DNA of 35,391 nt from Cyanobacteria bacterium FACHB-63 (GTDB taxonomy: Bacteria > Cyanobacteriota > Cyanobacteriia > Leptolyngbyales > Leptolyngbyaceae), in the NCBI GenBank assembly GCA_014695255.1, contig JACJNX010000037.1:1-35391 (forward strand), written 5' to 3'. The translations under genes were made by a program, and so were the position numbers. Under the pieces are notes generated by a model. The model made no database searches, was not told the origin of the DNA, and was given only the letters and a program-made list of their open reading frames with translations. This document shows, in pieces, positions 1 through 7,972 of the stretch; position 1 is the first letter of the stretch; each line of letters begins with the position of its first letter.

Positions 1-915
1 TCTTTAGTGCGTTCATGGAATGCCCTCTCATAAATAAAGTCTTTAGCGGGGGTTGAATAAAGTGTTGTAATATCCTGATTTCACCAGGGGGCTAGTGAAT
101 AGTATCCAACACCGTCTCTGTACTGCTACTCTCTCTGAGGATGTGATTTCGGAAAACGAAATGCAGAGATTTTGAAAAATGCCTCAGCCGAGTGCGTAAC
201 AGGGATGCGAGCAAAAAAGGGCCATCGCAAAAGCAGTGCAACTCTGTTGTGAAGAACTTCCAACGAGCATTACACTTTGCCTTGCTTTATCACTATCAAA
301 TCATCTGTTGAGAGCCGTCGGATTTGATAGAGTGACAGTCTAAAATTTGGCAGTTGAGGCGGGTCGATCGCAACCTGTTTGAAGGGCTGGAATGCCTGAC
401 TTGTCCCAACACACCAATGCTTTAGAAATACTTTAGAGCAGCATTATGCTTAACTTACCATGCTTGATTTAAGCAATTTGCGTTTGCAACAATGATTAAT
501 CTCATGCCAGAGAGTTGACGCAAATCAGGCTCGATGAGTTGACTGATTTCGCTGGTTTCTGCTTAACGGGGGCGATGTATTCAGCCTAAAGAAGTATTTA
601 ACGACGAAGTTAAATACTCCACTAGCCACTACAGAAAGAAAATACCTCCACCGTCTATGAGGCAACAAATGTATTGGCTCAAATGTATTGGCTCAAACGC
701 AAGATGAAGCAGCGCCCAATGCCCTTGAATGACCGTCTGCTGCTCCGCAAGCTTCCATCGACGGAGCAGAATAGGTCTTCTAGACTAAACATCAGGGCAA
801 ACTGGGCATGATGTTTAGCAATTTCAGCCTATCGGGTTTGCCCCTTTCTTGTCTCAACCCTTATCCCGAACTCAGGCTAACAGTAGAATTCAGGTGATCA
901 TCAAGTTCAATCATC
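1..915. other. Gene-free leader region with several hairpins
   Basis: I see no convincing coding sequence here on either strand. Four perfect inverted repeats are visible: CTATCAAATC 293-302 with 321-330; AGTATTTAAC 593-602 with 609-618 (6-nt loop); CTGCTCCG 740-747 with 772-779; and CTAAACATCA 785-794 with 809-818. A 14-nt unit (AAATGTATTGGCTC) is duplicated in tandem at 667-694. The last hairpin lies about 100 bases before the nucleoside hydrolase and could be a leader or upstream terminator, but it has no clear T-run. A decayed gene or an untranslated RNA is possible but unproven. Confidence 0.5.
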
Positions 916-1905
916 ATGTCCGCATTCTCGAACATTCCTAAAATCATTCTCGATACCGATCCGGGTGGCGATGATATTTTTGCGCTGCTCTGGCTGCAAA
1001 GTTTAGTAAAACAAGGTTTAGCAGAACTGATTGCAATCACAGCCGCAGGTGGGAATGTCTCGACTGAGAAGACGTTTTCTAGTGCAAGCCGAATTTTAAG
1101 CTTAGGAGGATTGCCGGATGTAGAAGTGGGTCGGGGAGTTGTGACAGCTCACTCTTCCAATGATGCCTCTCACATTCACGGCAACGATGGCATGGGTAAT
1201 TTATCCTTGCAGCTTCCTGCTCCGGTTCACAATTACGAAATGGCTCGGCGCTCTGATGACCTTCTAATTGAGCGATTGAGTGCGATGCCGGGGGAAATTA
1301 CGATCGTCGCGATCGCGCCACTCACAAATCTCGCAGCCGCAGAGAAAAAAGCTCCCGGCATTCTCAGAAAAGCCAGAGAAATTATCATCATGGGCGGTGC
1401 ATTTCACTGTCCCGGCAACATTACTTCTCATGCAGAATTCAATGTCTGGTTTGATCCAGAAGCCGCAGAAATTGTGCTAAATAGTCGTTGTGATTTGGTG
1501 ATCACTTCGCTGGATGTTACGCGGCGGCTAATCTTTACGAGAGAAATGGCACAGTCGATCGTTCAAAGCAATCCAGACAGTGAATTAGCACAGTTTTTGA
1601 GCAATCTATGTGAGTTCATGATTGGTACTGCTTTGGAGTATCGAGAAACAAATGGAATCTCAGGGTTTCTTGTGCATGATGCAGCAACTTTAGGGTACTT
1701 GTTTTATCCAGAGACAATGATGTGGATACGGGCAAGAGTGCAGATCGAAACGCGGGGAGAATGGACGCAGGGACAGACCTTGATCGACGATCGTAATCTC
1801 GCAAAGCAACCTGCAAATGCTTGGATTGCAACCGAAGTCGATGCAGCAAGATTTTTCACTAGCTTGCTCGAAGATTTGAAGAGGCTGATTTCGATGCAGA
1901 CATAA
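916..1905 (+). CDS. Inosine/uridine-preferring nucleoside hydrolase family protein
   Basis: This is a 329-aa nucleoside N-ribohydrolase, a family that cleaves the N-glycosidic bond of ribonucleosides to free base and ribose in purine/pyrimidine salvage. The diagnostic N-terminal calcium-binding cluster DTDPGGDD is at residues 13-20. Further family signatures are HGNDGMGN near residue 88, FNVWFDPEAA in the middle, and a late HDAAT block (VHDAATLGYLF) that supplies the conserved His-Asp. Length matches the family norm of about 310-340 aa. There is no signal peptide, so it should be cytoplasmic. No strong Shine-Dalgarno precedes the ATG. It converges on the glnT-like operon, so it is not co-transcribed with it. 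The exact substrate cannot be read from the sequence. Confidence 0.9.
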   Translation: MSAFSNIPKIILDTDPGGDDIFALLWLQSLVKQGLAELIAITAAGGNVSTEKTFSSASRILSLGGLPDVEVGRGVVTAHSSNDASHIHGNDGMGNLSLQLPAPVHNYEMARRSDDLLIERLSAMPGEITIVAIAPLTNLAAAEKKAPGILRKAREIIIMGGAFHCPGNITSHAEFNVWFDPEAAEIVLNSRCDLVITSLDVTRRLIFTREMAQSIVQSNPDSELAQFLSNLCEFMIGTALEYRETNGISGFLVHDAATLGYLFYPETMMWIRARVQIETRGEWTQGQTLIDDRNLAKQPANAWIATEVDAARFFTSLLEDLKRLISMQT

Positions 1906-1928
1906 AAGGGTCAGCTTTTATCTGACCC
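1904..1928 (-). terminator. Intrinsic terminator of the glnT-like operon
   Basis: A perfect 7-bp stem, GGGTCAG 1908-1914 with CTGACCC 1922-1928, has a 7-nt loop. Read on the minus strand it is followed by TTTTAT. It begins 12 bases after the glnT-like stop and sits just past the nucleoside hydrolase stop, so it may also slow plus-strand transcription. Confidence 0.65.
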
Positions 1929-1939
1929 CATCAATGCAG

Positions 1940-3247
1940 CTAGCAATCTAAAGTGTTTTCGAGTTCCCAAGGCGTGACACAACTCATAAATTGATTCCAT
2001 TCTTGGTGTTTGAGCTTGAGATAAGCAGTTGTGAATGGTTCACCGAGCGATCGGGCAATAATTTCATTCGATTCTAAACACCGCAAAGCATCAAGTAGAT
2101 TCTTAGGTAAGGGTTTCGCTTCACCCGCAGGTAGCGGATCAGTGTAGCTATTGTTATCGCGTCTAATACCCGGATCGCGTTTTTGAACGATGCCATCTAA
2201 TCCGGCTGCAATCAATGCGGCTGGCAATAGATAAGGATTCGCTGCACCATCTGCTAATCGGAATTCAAAGCGTCCAGCATCGGGAATGCGAATCGTGTGT
2301 GTGCGATTGTTGCCACTGTAGCTAGCAGTGTTCGGAGACCAAGTTGCACCAGAGAGTGTGACAGGTGCATTGATGCGTTTGTAAGAGTTGACGGTTGGAT
2401 TCGTGATAGCGCAAAGTGCTTCAGCCGAGTGCAGCACACCCGCAATGAATTGATAACCGAGTTGAGACAGCTTTAACTCTCCTTGTGGGTCATAGAAGAG
2501 ATTTTCTTGTCCAGCATTGTCCCAGAGTGAAAGATGAGTATGGCAGCCGTTTCCGGTGAGATGAGCAAAGGGTTTTGGCATGAAGCTGGCTCGGAGTCCA
2601 TGCTTTTCTGCGATCGATTTGACCATGTATTTGAAGAAGGCTTGTCGATCGGCAGTTACCAACGCATCCGCATACATCCAATTCATCTCGAACTGTCCGT
2701 TTCCGTCTTCGTGATCGTTCTGATATGCGCCCCATCCAAGTCCTAACATCGCATCGCAGATTTCACGAATGACATCATATTGACGCATTAAAGACTGTTG
2801 ATCGTAACAAGGCTTGCTTTGACGATCGCGTCCATCTGAAATCTGTTCACCATCTGGGCTGAGCAAGAAATACTCGCATTCTACGCCCGTTCGCACTCGG
2901 TAGCCAAGATCTTGCGCCTGTTGTAGAACTCGCTTCAACACAACACGCGGTGCTTGCTCTAAAGGTTCTCCGGTAATGGTATGCAAATCCGCAGCTAGCC
3001 AAGCCACTTCAGGTTGCCAAGGCAGTTGAATGAGGCTGGATGGATCTGGAATGGCTAAGATATCTGGATCTGCGGGAGTCATATCTAACCAAGCAGCAAA
3101 GCCTGCGAATCCGGCTCCACTGATTGCCATCTGATCGATGCTTTCAGCCGGAACCAGCTTCGATCGCGCCACTCCAAACAAATCTGTAAACGAAATCAAA
3201 AAGTAGCGAATCCCTTGAGATTGAGCGATTTGGGAAAGCGTCGTCAT
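1940..3247 (-). CDS. glnT: Type III (GlnT-like) glutamine synthetase family ligase
   Basis: A 435-aa ATP-grasp-independent ligase of the glutamine synthetase fold. Visible landmarks are the metal-binding VECEY (E123, E125), HEDGNGQFE (H179-E187, containing E180 and E187), the NGCHTHLSL block at 233-241, the NPTVNSYKR loop at 283-291, and the late RIPDAGRFEFRLADGAANPY region carrying the active-site arginine and glutamate. Length and motifs fit the GlnT / gamma-glutamylmethylamide-synthetase-like group rather than housekeeping GlnA (about 470 aa with the adenylylation Tyr). Members of this group join glutamate or a related acid to ammonia or an amine. The start codon overlaps the preceding gene's stop as ATGA, so translation is coupled. 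The substrate is unknown. The operon partners suggest a specialised amide ligase rather than general nitrogen assimilation (inference). Confidence 0.8.
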   Translation of the reverse strand: MTTLSQIAQSQGIRYFLISFTDLFGVARSKLVPAESIDQMAISGAGFAGFAAWLDMTPADPDILAIPDPSSLIQLPWQPEVAWLAADLHTITGEPLEQAPRVVLKRVLQQAQDLGYRVRTGVECEYFLLSPDGEQISDGRDRQSKPCYDQQSLMRQYDVIREICDAMLGLGWGAYQNDHEDGNGQFEMNWMYADALVTADRQAFFKYMVKSIAEKHGLRASFMPKPFAHLTGNGCHTHLSLWDNAGQENLFYDPQGELKLSQLGYQFIAGVLHSAEALCAITNPTVNSYKRINAPVTLSGATWSPNTASYSGNNRTHTIRIPDAGRFEFRLADGAANPYLLPAALIAAGLDGIVQKRDPGIRRDNNSYTDPLPAGEAKPLPKNLLDALRCLESNEIIARSLGEPFTTAYLKLKHQEWNQFMSCVTPWELENTLDC

Positions 3248-4263
3248 AATGAGTGCTGGAGTAGGGTTTGAATGTGCGATCGGATCAATGCTGCGTCGTT
3301 TGGGTTGTCATAGGGATTGCCCGCTCGATGACCCCAGATCGAGTCGATTGCATGATACTCCGCATTCGACAAAAGAGCAGCTTCTGCTGCACAATCTTCT
3401 GGTGTAAAGTACAAATCTGTTGTTGCAGGCATTACAAAAGCTTTTGCCTGAATTGCACTCATCGCTGCAAGGTAATCGCCTTGATAGATTGGATTGTCGC
3501 TCACATCGCAATGCAGCCAAGTATCAATCATGGCTAAAAGATTGTGCGGATTGCGCTTGCGATAGTTCATTTCCCAAAATCGCATGATGTAGTCCTCTAG
3601 CGAACTATATCCAAGTTGATAGTAGCAACCTTCTCGATAGAAAGCTTGGGAAGCTGCCCAACTTGCATAAATGCGGGCAAAGGCTCGAAATCCTCGATCG
3701 GGCACTGCTTCAAATCGCGTTCCTGTCCAAGCTGGATCAGCCGTAAGTGCAGTCCGTAAGCTTTGCAGAAAGATGCGATTGTGATCGGTGGTTCGAGCCG
3801 TACCGCAGAGGGCAGCAATGCGTAACACACGATCGGGATAGAGCGCTCCCCAGTGATACGCCTGCTGTGCACCCATTGACCAACCGTAGATTAAAGCAAG
3901 TTGTTCAATCTGAAAGACTTCCTGAAGTAACTGTTGCTGTGCGCGAACATTGTCGAAGTGACTAAACCAAAAGCCTTGTTCTTCTAGACCCACATCACTA
4001 TTGCTTGGTGAGGTTGATAAACCATTGCCAAGCATATTCGAAATGATAATGAACCATTTGGTTGGATCTAAGATTCCATCGGGGCGAATCAACCAATCGA
4101 TGTCGGTGTGCTGCGCTCCGTATGAAGTGGGGTAGAGGATGGCATTGGTGCGATCGTGGTTCAATGCCCCGTAGGTTTGATAGACGATCTGCGCTTCGGG
4201 TAAGGTTGCACCACAGTACAACGAGAAGTTTTTCAGCGTGAAACAACTTGCAGATTGGGTCAT
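3244..4263 (-). CDS. MetX-like alpha/beta-hydrolase (homoserine O-acyltransferase fold)
   Basis: A 339-aa alpha/beta-hydrolase related to homoserine O-acetyltransferase (MetX). The N-terminal half resembles MetX (an IVYQTYG block near residue 26, a NMLGNGLSTSPSN block near 76). The nucleophile elbow is GWSMG with Ser129; MetX usually has GGSMGG. The remaining triad members are likely Asp283 (ATTDLYF) and His312 (IWGHRAGNP). It is slightly shorter than MetX (about 350-380 aa). Family members either transfer an acyl group to homoserine or serine, or act as plain esterases; the altered elbow leaves this open. It overlaps the desaturase stop and the glnT-like start by 4 bases each (ATGA), the strongest sign that the three proteins act in one pathway. 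Confidence 0.75.
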   Translation of the reverse strand: MTQSASCFTLKNFSLYCGATLPEAQIVYQTYGALNHDRTNAILYPTSYGAQHTDIDWLIRPDGILDPTKWFIIISNMLGNGLSTSPSNSDVGLEEQGFWFSHFDNVRAQQQLLQEVFQIEQLALIYGWSMGAQQAYHWGALYPDRVLRIAALCGTARTTDHNRIFLQSLRTALTADPAWTGTRFEAVPDRGFRAFARIYASWAASQAFYREGCYYQLGYSSLEDYIMRFWEMNYRKRNPHNLLAMIDTWLHCDVSDNPIYQGDYLAAMSAIQAKAFVMPATTDLYFTPEDCAAEAALLSNAEYHAIDSIWGHRAGNPYDNPNDAALIRSHIQTLLQHSL

Positions 4264-5198
4264 ACTAGCTCTTTTGCAAAGTTGTAGTTCACTTCAATAT
4301 AGCCTTGATCTTTGAAGGTGAACTGCTCTCTTAACTGTTGGTGTGCTGCCGGGAGTTGATGAAACGGGATCGAGGGGTAAAGATGGTGTTCTGCATGAAA
4401 GGGCATGTTCCACATCAAGAACTGAAGCGGGAATAGGGTTTTGGTCGATCGCGTGTTCGTAAATGGATTGTCGTCGTGGGTGCATCCGGTGTGTTCCGAC
4501 AACAAAATCATTCGCAAAATCGGCTGTCCCACAGCTAGAGGCAGCAACCAATAGACAACAAACCAAGGCTGATGAGCATAGAATGAAATCGCGATCGCAA
4601 CTGCATACACGGATAACTGCGATCGCACAGATAGAATCACGCCAGCACGAGCCTCTTCTGAGATGTAGGGATAATCGTCTAATTGTCCCAAAGCAACGCG
4701 AAAATGCGTTTTCAGCTTGCCCCACCACCAAGTAATCCCGCTCATAGTAATGAGATAGTCTACTAAAGTTTGAGGAAGCGGATCGCTAAGTTCTGGGTCT
4801 TTGTCAAACAGTTGGGTGTAGCGATGATGCCATTTGTGATAGCGACGATAGAACGCACCATTGTAAAAAGATAAGAGACCTGCAATCCAGCAAACGACAT
4901 CATTCAACAGGTTGTTCTCGAAAGCAGTCCGGTGTGAACACTCGTGCATTGGAGCAAACATCGCAGCAAAACCAAACCCGTAAACAATCACTGCGGGAAT
5001 TGCAATTGCCCAATTGTGTCCTAAATTTGTGCCCCAAAGATAACCGCTAATGCCTAAGATCGCTAAATGTCCAAAAAGTTGAAACAGACCCTTCAAGGTC
5101 GATCGCGTATTCAAAGCTTTCAAAGCTTCACTACTGAGAGGTGTGTAGCACTTTGACTCGGATTCAATCAAGTTAGACTCAGAAATGGATGAACTCAT
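4260..5198 (-). CDS. Membrane fatty-acid-desaturase superfamily protein, rhizobitoxine-desaturase-like
   Basis: A 312-aa di-iron membrane desaturase/hydroxylase. The three histidine boxes are HECSH (85-89), HKWHH (121-125) and HAEHH (268-272), separated by hydrophobic segments at about 38-55, 62-82, 100-115 and 195-230. The region around LLSEHTGC and the LMWNMPFHAEHHLYPS block resembles, from memory, the subgroup that includes the dihydrorhizobitoxine desaturase RtxC; this needs a database check. It is the first gene of the operon, with AGGA about 10 bases before the ATG. Because its partners are amino-acid-type enzymes, a small-molecule substrate is at least as likely as a membrane lipid (inference). 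It diverges from the GntR gene with 89 bases between. Confidence 0.8.
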   Translation of the reverse strand: MSSSISESNLIESESKCYTPLSSEALKALNTRSTLKGLFQLFGHLAILGISGYLWGTNLGHNWAIAIPAVIVYGFGFAAMFAPMHECSHRTAFENNLLNDVVCWIAGLLSFYNGAFYRRYHKWHHRYTQLFDKDPELSDPLPQTLVDYLITMSGITWWWGKLKTHFRVALGQLDDYPYISEEARAGVILSVRSQLSVYAVAIAISFYAHQPWFVVYWLLPLAVGQPILRMILLSEHTGCTHDDNPFTNTRSTKTLFPLQFLMWNMPFHAEHHLYPSIPFHQLPAAHQQLREQFTFKDQGYIEVNYNFAKELV

Positions 5199-5224
5199 CG
5201 TCTTTTTCCTACCATTAAGCTGAA

Positions 5225-5238
5225 CTTGTTATAACAAG
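5225..5238. promoter_or_regulatory. Candidate GntR operator, perfect 14-bp palindrome
   Basis: CTTGTTATAACAAG is a perfect inverted repeat in the 89-base gap between the desaturase operon and the gntR-type gene. It contains a TATAAC element on both strands, so a bound repressor would block divergent promoters. Length, symmetry and AT-rich centre fit HutC-type GntR operators. Binding itself is inference. Confidence 0.6.
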
Positions 5239-5287
5239 CAAGAATAGCAATATATCACCAAAACTCTGTAATGAATGCTACTAAATC

Positions 5288-5989
5288 ATGGAAATTCCTC
5301 TACACACGATGATCTCCAAACAACTACGCGATCGTATGGTTAGCGGTCAGTATAAACCCGGAGATCAATTACCGAGTGAGCATCAATTAATGTCGGAGTT
5401 TGAAGTCAGCCGGATTACGGCAAGACGGGCGATAGCGAACCTGATGCAGCAAGGTTTAGTGGTCGTGCAGCAAGGAAAGGGGGCATTTGTCGCCAGTCAG
5501 CAAAAAGTTACGCACTCCCTGTCGAGTCCTTTGCTGCTCGAAGCAGATATGGCGCAGCAAGGCGTAACAATCACGGTTCGGACATTAGTGTTTGAATTAG
5601 TGACGGTTCCGCAAGAAGTTCAGGAAATTTTAGCGGTGTCGATCGCCTACTTTCAAAAGAAAGTATTGCTATTCAATGGGGTTCCAGGCTGTGTTGATAT
5701 TACTTACATTGTCCCAGAGTTAGGAGAGACTTACGCTGAAGACCTCAAGCAGCAGCTCAGCCTCACGGTGCTTGAGAAGCATGGGATTTTCACAGAGAAG
5801 CTTGATGCTGTGATTGAATGTACACAGGCAGATGATGAAACCAGTGAGCAGTTAGAAGTTCCTCTAGGGCATCCGCTCATTGTTTATCAACACACGGCTT
5901 ATAGCGATGGAAATTGCGCGATCGTACATGGTAGATCGATTTCACGCGGTGATCGTCTCTGTTATTCGGTGCAAATTAATCGAAACTAA
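5288..5989 (+). CDS. GntR family regulator, HutC/UTRA subfamily
   Basis: A 233-aa transcription factor. Residues about 3-72 form the winged helix typical of GntR proteins: KPGDQLPSE, then the recognition helix VSRITARRAI, then the wing QQGKGAFV. Residues about 90-230 match a UTRA effector-binding domain, which in this subfamily senses sugars, amino acids or amine-type small molecules and releases DNA. The start at 5288 keeps the full IPLHTMISKQLRDRM first helix; the later ATG would cut it. The gene diverges from the three-gene operon and is probably its repressor and its own. It is only 3 bases from tsaB, so readthrough into tsaB is likely. Effector unknown. Confidence 0.88.
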   Translation: MEIPLHTMISKQLRDRMVSGQYKPGDQLPSEHQLMSEFEVSRITARRAIANLMQQGLVVVQQGKGAFVASQQKVTHSLSSPLLLEADMAQQGVTITVRTLVFELVTVPQEVQEILAVSIAYFQKKVLLFNGVPGCVDITYIVPELGETYAEDLKQQLSLTVLEKHGIFTEKLDAVIECTQADDETSEQLEVPLGHPLIVYQHTAYSDGNCAIVHGRSISRGDRLCYSVQINRN

Positions 5990-5992
5990 GTT

Positions 5993-6601
5993 ATGTCACT
6001 TTATGCCTTAGCCATTCACACCAGTAGTCCTGATTTGGGATTGATGATTTCGGATTTTGAGGGCAATCAGCGATCGTTTGTTCAAGATTTAGGACGTGAG
6101 TTATCAAGTTCGCTGCACGTTCGTCTCAGCGAATTTCTCAAACCTCAATCTTGGCAAGATCTTGCCTTTCTTGCTGTCGCCATCGGCCCTGGTGGGTTTA
6201 CTGGAACTCGTATCGGTGTTGTGGCTGCCCGAACCCTTGCACAACAGCTAGAAATTCCACTATTTGGAGTGTCGAGCTTAGCAGCGATCGCGCTTCAATC
6301 GGGTCATCGGGGCACGATCGCTGTTCAAATGCCTGCTCAGCGAGGTGAACTTTACACTGCAATCTATCAGCGCGACGAAACGTTAAAGGTCGTTCAACCT
6401 GATGCCGTGATCACCGCCTCACAATGGGAGCAAATAAAACAATCGGCTGATTTCCGAGTTGAAGCGGAGCCGCATCAAGGACGCTATGTTGAGGCGATCA
6501 GCGCGATCGCGCTGATCAACTGGAAAAAAGGGGAGCGCCCCCACTGGTCAGAAGCGCTCCCCTACTATGGTCAACATCCTGTTGAAACAAAATCAAATTA
6601 G
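5993..6601 (+). CDS. tsaB: tRNA threonylcarbamoyladenosine biosynthesis protein TsaB
   Basis: A 202-aa ASKHA-fold partner protein of TsaD, needed for the universal t6A37 modification of ANN-decoding tRNAs. Diagnostic features are the N-terminal ALAIHTSSPDLGLMIS strand and the AIGPGGFTGTRIGV block near residues 64-77, characteristic of TsaB. Compared with the usual 220-235 aa it is slightly short at the C-terminus, common in cyanobacteria. It starts 3 bases after the gntR-type stop, an unusual pairing of a housekeeping gene with a metabolite regulator. Its stop overlaps the stop of the convergent small secreted protein by 4 bases, and its last 25 codons contain that gene's terminator. Confidence 0.9.
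   Translation: MSLYALAIHTSSPDLGLMISDFEGNQRSFVQDLGRELSSSLHVRLSEFLKPQSWQDLAFLAVAIGPGGFTGTRIGVVAARTLAQQLEIPLFGVSSLAAIALQSGHRGTIAVQMPAQRGELYTAIYQRDETLKVVQPDAVITASQWEQIKQSADFRVEAEPHQGRYVEAISAIALINWKKGERPHWSEALPYYGQHPVETKSN
6524..6562 (-). terminator. Minus-strand intrinsic terminator inside the tsaB coding region
   Basis: GCGCTCCCC (6554-6562) pairs perfectly with GGGGAGCGC (6530-6538). On the minus strand the hairpin is followed by six T (6524-6529). It starts 36 bases after the stop of the minus-strand gene ending at 6598, so it is almost certainly that gene's terminator, encoded within tsaB codons. Confidence 0.75.
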
Positions 6602-7041
6602 TTGGATCGATCCAGGCTTTCTTGCAGGGCATCACCGCTACGCTCTGCGGTATCCGGATACATTTGTCCAAAATCTTTCACTGCTTCGCCTGTTTCTTTA
6701 CCGATGCGGTTCAAACGTTCGCCCAAGTTGCCGGAAGTTTCACGAGCTTCACGGTTCCATTCTCCGGTGGTTTTGGGACGATCGCTGGTGTCGTTTTGTA
6801 AATCTTGCTTGATCTTACCCATCAAGTTCTGAGTTCCAGGTTGCTCTTCTGCACTCACCACCCGACGACCTTCGTACAGGGTTTTTTCCTTCTTATTCGG
6901 GCTATCTGGCGCACCAGGAGAATAAGACGGATCTGCTGCCGCATGAGCGACTTGCATCGGGGCAAGCAACAGAACTGCAAACAGTAGGATTGCTAATACA
7001 GCGAGACGAAGTTCTTTTAACACTAGCTTTAATGTATTCAT
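6598..7041 (-). CDS. Small secreted hydrophilic protein, unknown function
   Basis: A 147-aa protein I do not recognise as a characterised family. Residues 1-35 form a clear Sec signal peptide (KELRLAVLAILLFAVLLL, then AHA-A as likely signal peptidase I site near 34). The mature part is polar, charged and low in hydrophobics, with an ERLNRIGKETGEAVKDFGQM stretch that could form an amphipathic helix; it looks largely disordered or helical. GAGGAT about 10 bases before the ATG supports the start. It converges on tsaB with a 4-base stop-stop overlap and is divergent from the AllA-like gene. A periplasmic or thylakoid-lumen location is likely. Confidence 0.7.
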   Translation of the reverse strand: MNTLKLVLKELRLAVLAILLFAVLLLAPMQVAHAAADPSYSPGAPDSPNKKEKTLYEGRRVVSAEEQPGTQNLMGKIKQDLQNDTSDRPKTTGEWNREARETSGNLGERLNRIGKETGEAVKDFGQMYPDTAERSGDALQESLDRSN

Positions 7042-7146
7042 GAGTCATATCCTCAAAATTGAAGTAACTCATGAATCCTAGAAAGAATTTTGAAAACGAT
7101 CGTCAACCGGAAGAAAGGTTCGCGACGAACCACAGGAGAGATTTTC

Positions 7147-7635
7147 ATGCAACCGTCAACAATTCGCTCAATTCCAGCTCAACTCATCACCGTTGAAGCC
7201 TTTCGTCCCTTTGGACAACTGATTCAAGCCTCACCCGACGGCAAAGGTTTCGATCGAGATGATGCCCAACTCTATCTTGAAGAGGGAATTCCCCGTTTTT
7301 ACATTATGCGACTCCAGCATCGCGGGCGGAAATTTCACAAAATCACGCGCCATCAGCAGTGTACACAGTGCCTCGGTTCTTTAGAAGGCAAAGAATGGCT
7401 GATCGTCGTTGCGCCTCCAGGCGAAAGCGTGAGTCCCGCCCTTTCGGATCTTAGAGCTTTCCGCATTCCAGGAAACTGCTTCATCAAACTAGAAATCGGC
7501 ACTTGGCACGCGGGTCCCTACTTCGACGATGAGACAGTCGATTTCTACAATCTTGAACTTAGTGATACCAACGTTGTGGATCACGATACTTGTAATTTGC
7601 AATTAGACTACGGCGTTCAGTTTGAGATCACTTAA
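7147..7635 (+). CDS. Ureidoglycolate lyase (AllA) family protein
   Basis: A 162-aa cupin-fold protein of the AllA family, which in allantoin catabolism splits ureidoglycolate to glyoxylate and urea. The family signature is visible: EAFRPFGQLI near residue 18, the HRGRKFHKITRHQQCTQCLGSL block carrying metal- or substrate-binding residues, VVAPPGE, and GTWHAGPYFDDETVDFYNLE near the C-terminus with the conserved WHAGP. The ATG at 7147 is chosen over an upstream TTG because AGGAGA lies 7-12 bases before it and because homologs start there. No other allantoin genes are nearby. In cyanobacteria this family may act on related compounds, so the reaction is only probable. The 3' end overlaps the convergent gene by 8 bases. 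Confidence 0.78.
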   Translation: MQPSTIRSIPAQLITVEAFRPFGQLIQASPDGKGFDRDDAQLYLEEGIPRFYIMRLQHRGRKFHKITRHQQCTQCLGSLEGKEWLIVVAPPGESVSPALSDLRAFRIPGNCFIKLEIGTWHAGPYFDDETVDFYNLELSDTNVVDHDTCNLQLDYGVQFEIT

Positions 7636-7972
7636 TCCGAACGCCGTTTGTCTCTACATCGATCGCGCCTTCGGTCGCGTGCGCGATCGAAACTAACTGC
7701 TTCAACACTTCCAACGATGCAACGCTTCCCAGGAAAATAACGACTTTTCCTCGCTGCATGACTCTTAATTTCTCAAGGTCTTCAGCAGAAAAGCGAACCC
7801 TAAGCGCCTGCACCACCCGTTTGGCTAAACCATTATGATCATATTCGCCATTCAGACCCATTCTCTCTGGCGGAATTGTAGTGAACAGCGAGTAGAGTCC
7901 GCTCTGATTCCCAGAGGTTGCAGCAGTTGCCGTAGTAGAAGATTCCCGTAATTGCACCGATGTTTTTGTCAT
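7628..7972 (-). CDS. Small conserved protein with BON-like domain
   Basis: A 114-aa protein. After a Ser/Thr-rich N-terminus (about 1-25), residues about 45-112 show alternating helix-strand structure: LAKRVVQALRV, then RGKVVIFLGSVASLEVLKQLVSIA, then a terminal GAIDVETNGVRI. This resembles a BON domain (a small lipid- or protein-binding fold); I base that on pattern only. No signal peptide is obvious. It converges on the AllA-like gene with an 8-base overlap. Function unknown. Confidence 0.65.
   Translation of the reverse strand: MTKTSVQLRESSTTATAATSGNQSGLYSLFTTIPPERMGLNGEYDHNGLAKRVVQALRVRFSAEDLEKLRVMQRGKVVIFLGSVASLEVLKQLVSIAHATEGAIDVETNGVRIK

Noticed and set aside
667-694. Tandem 14-mer as a plasmid or replication iteron
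   Set aside because: Only two copies, with no neighbouring replication gene or DnaA boxes.
7090-7146. TTG start for the AllA-like gene
   Set aside because: The resulting 19 extra residues are basic and unlike the family; the ATG at 7147 has a good Shine-Dalgarno.
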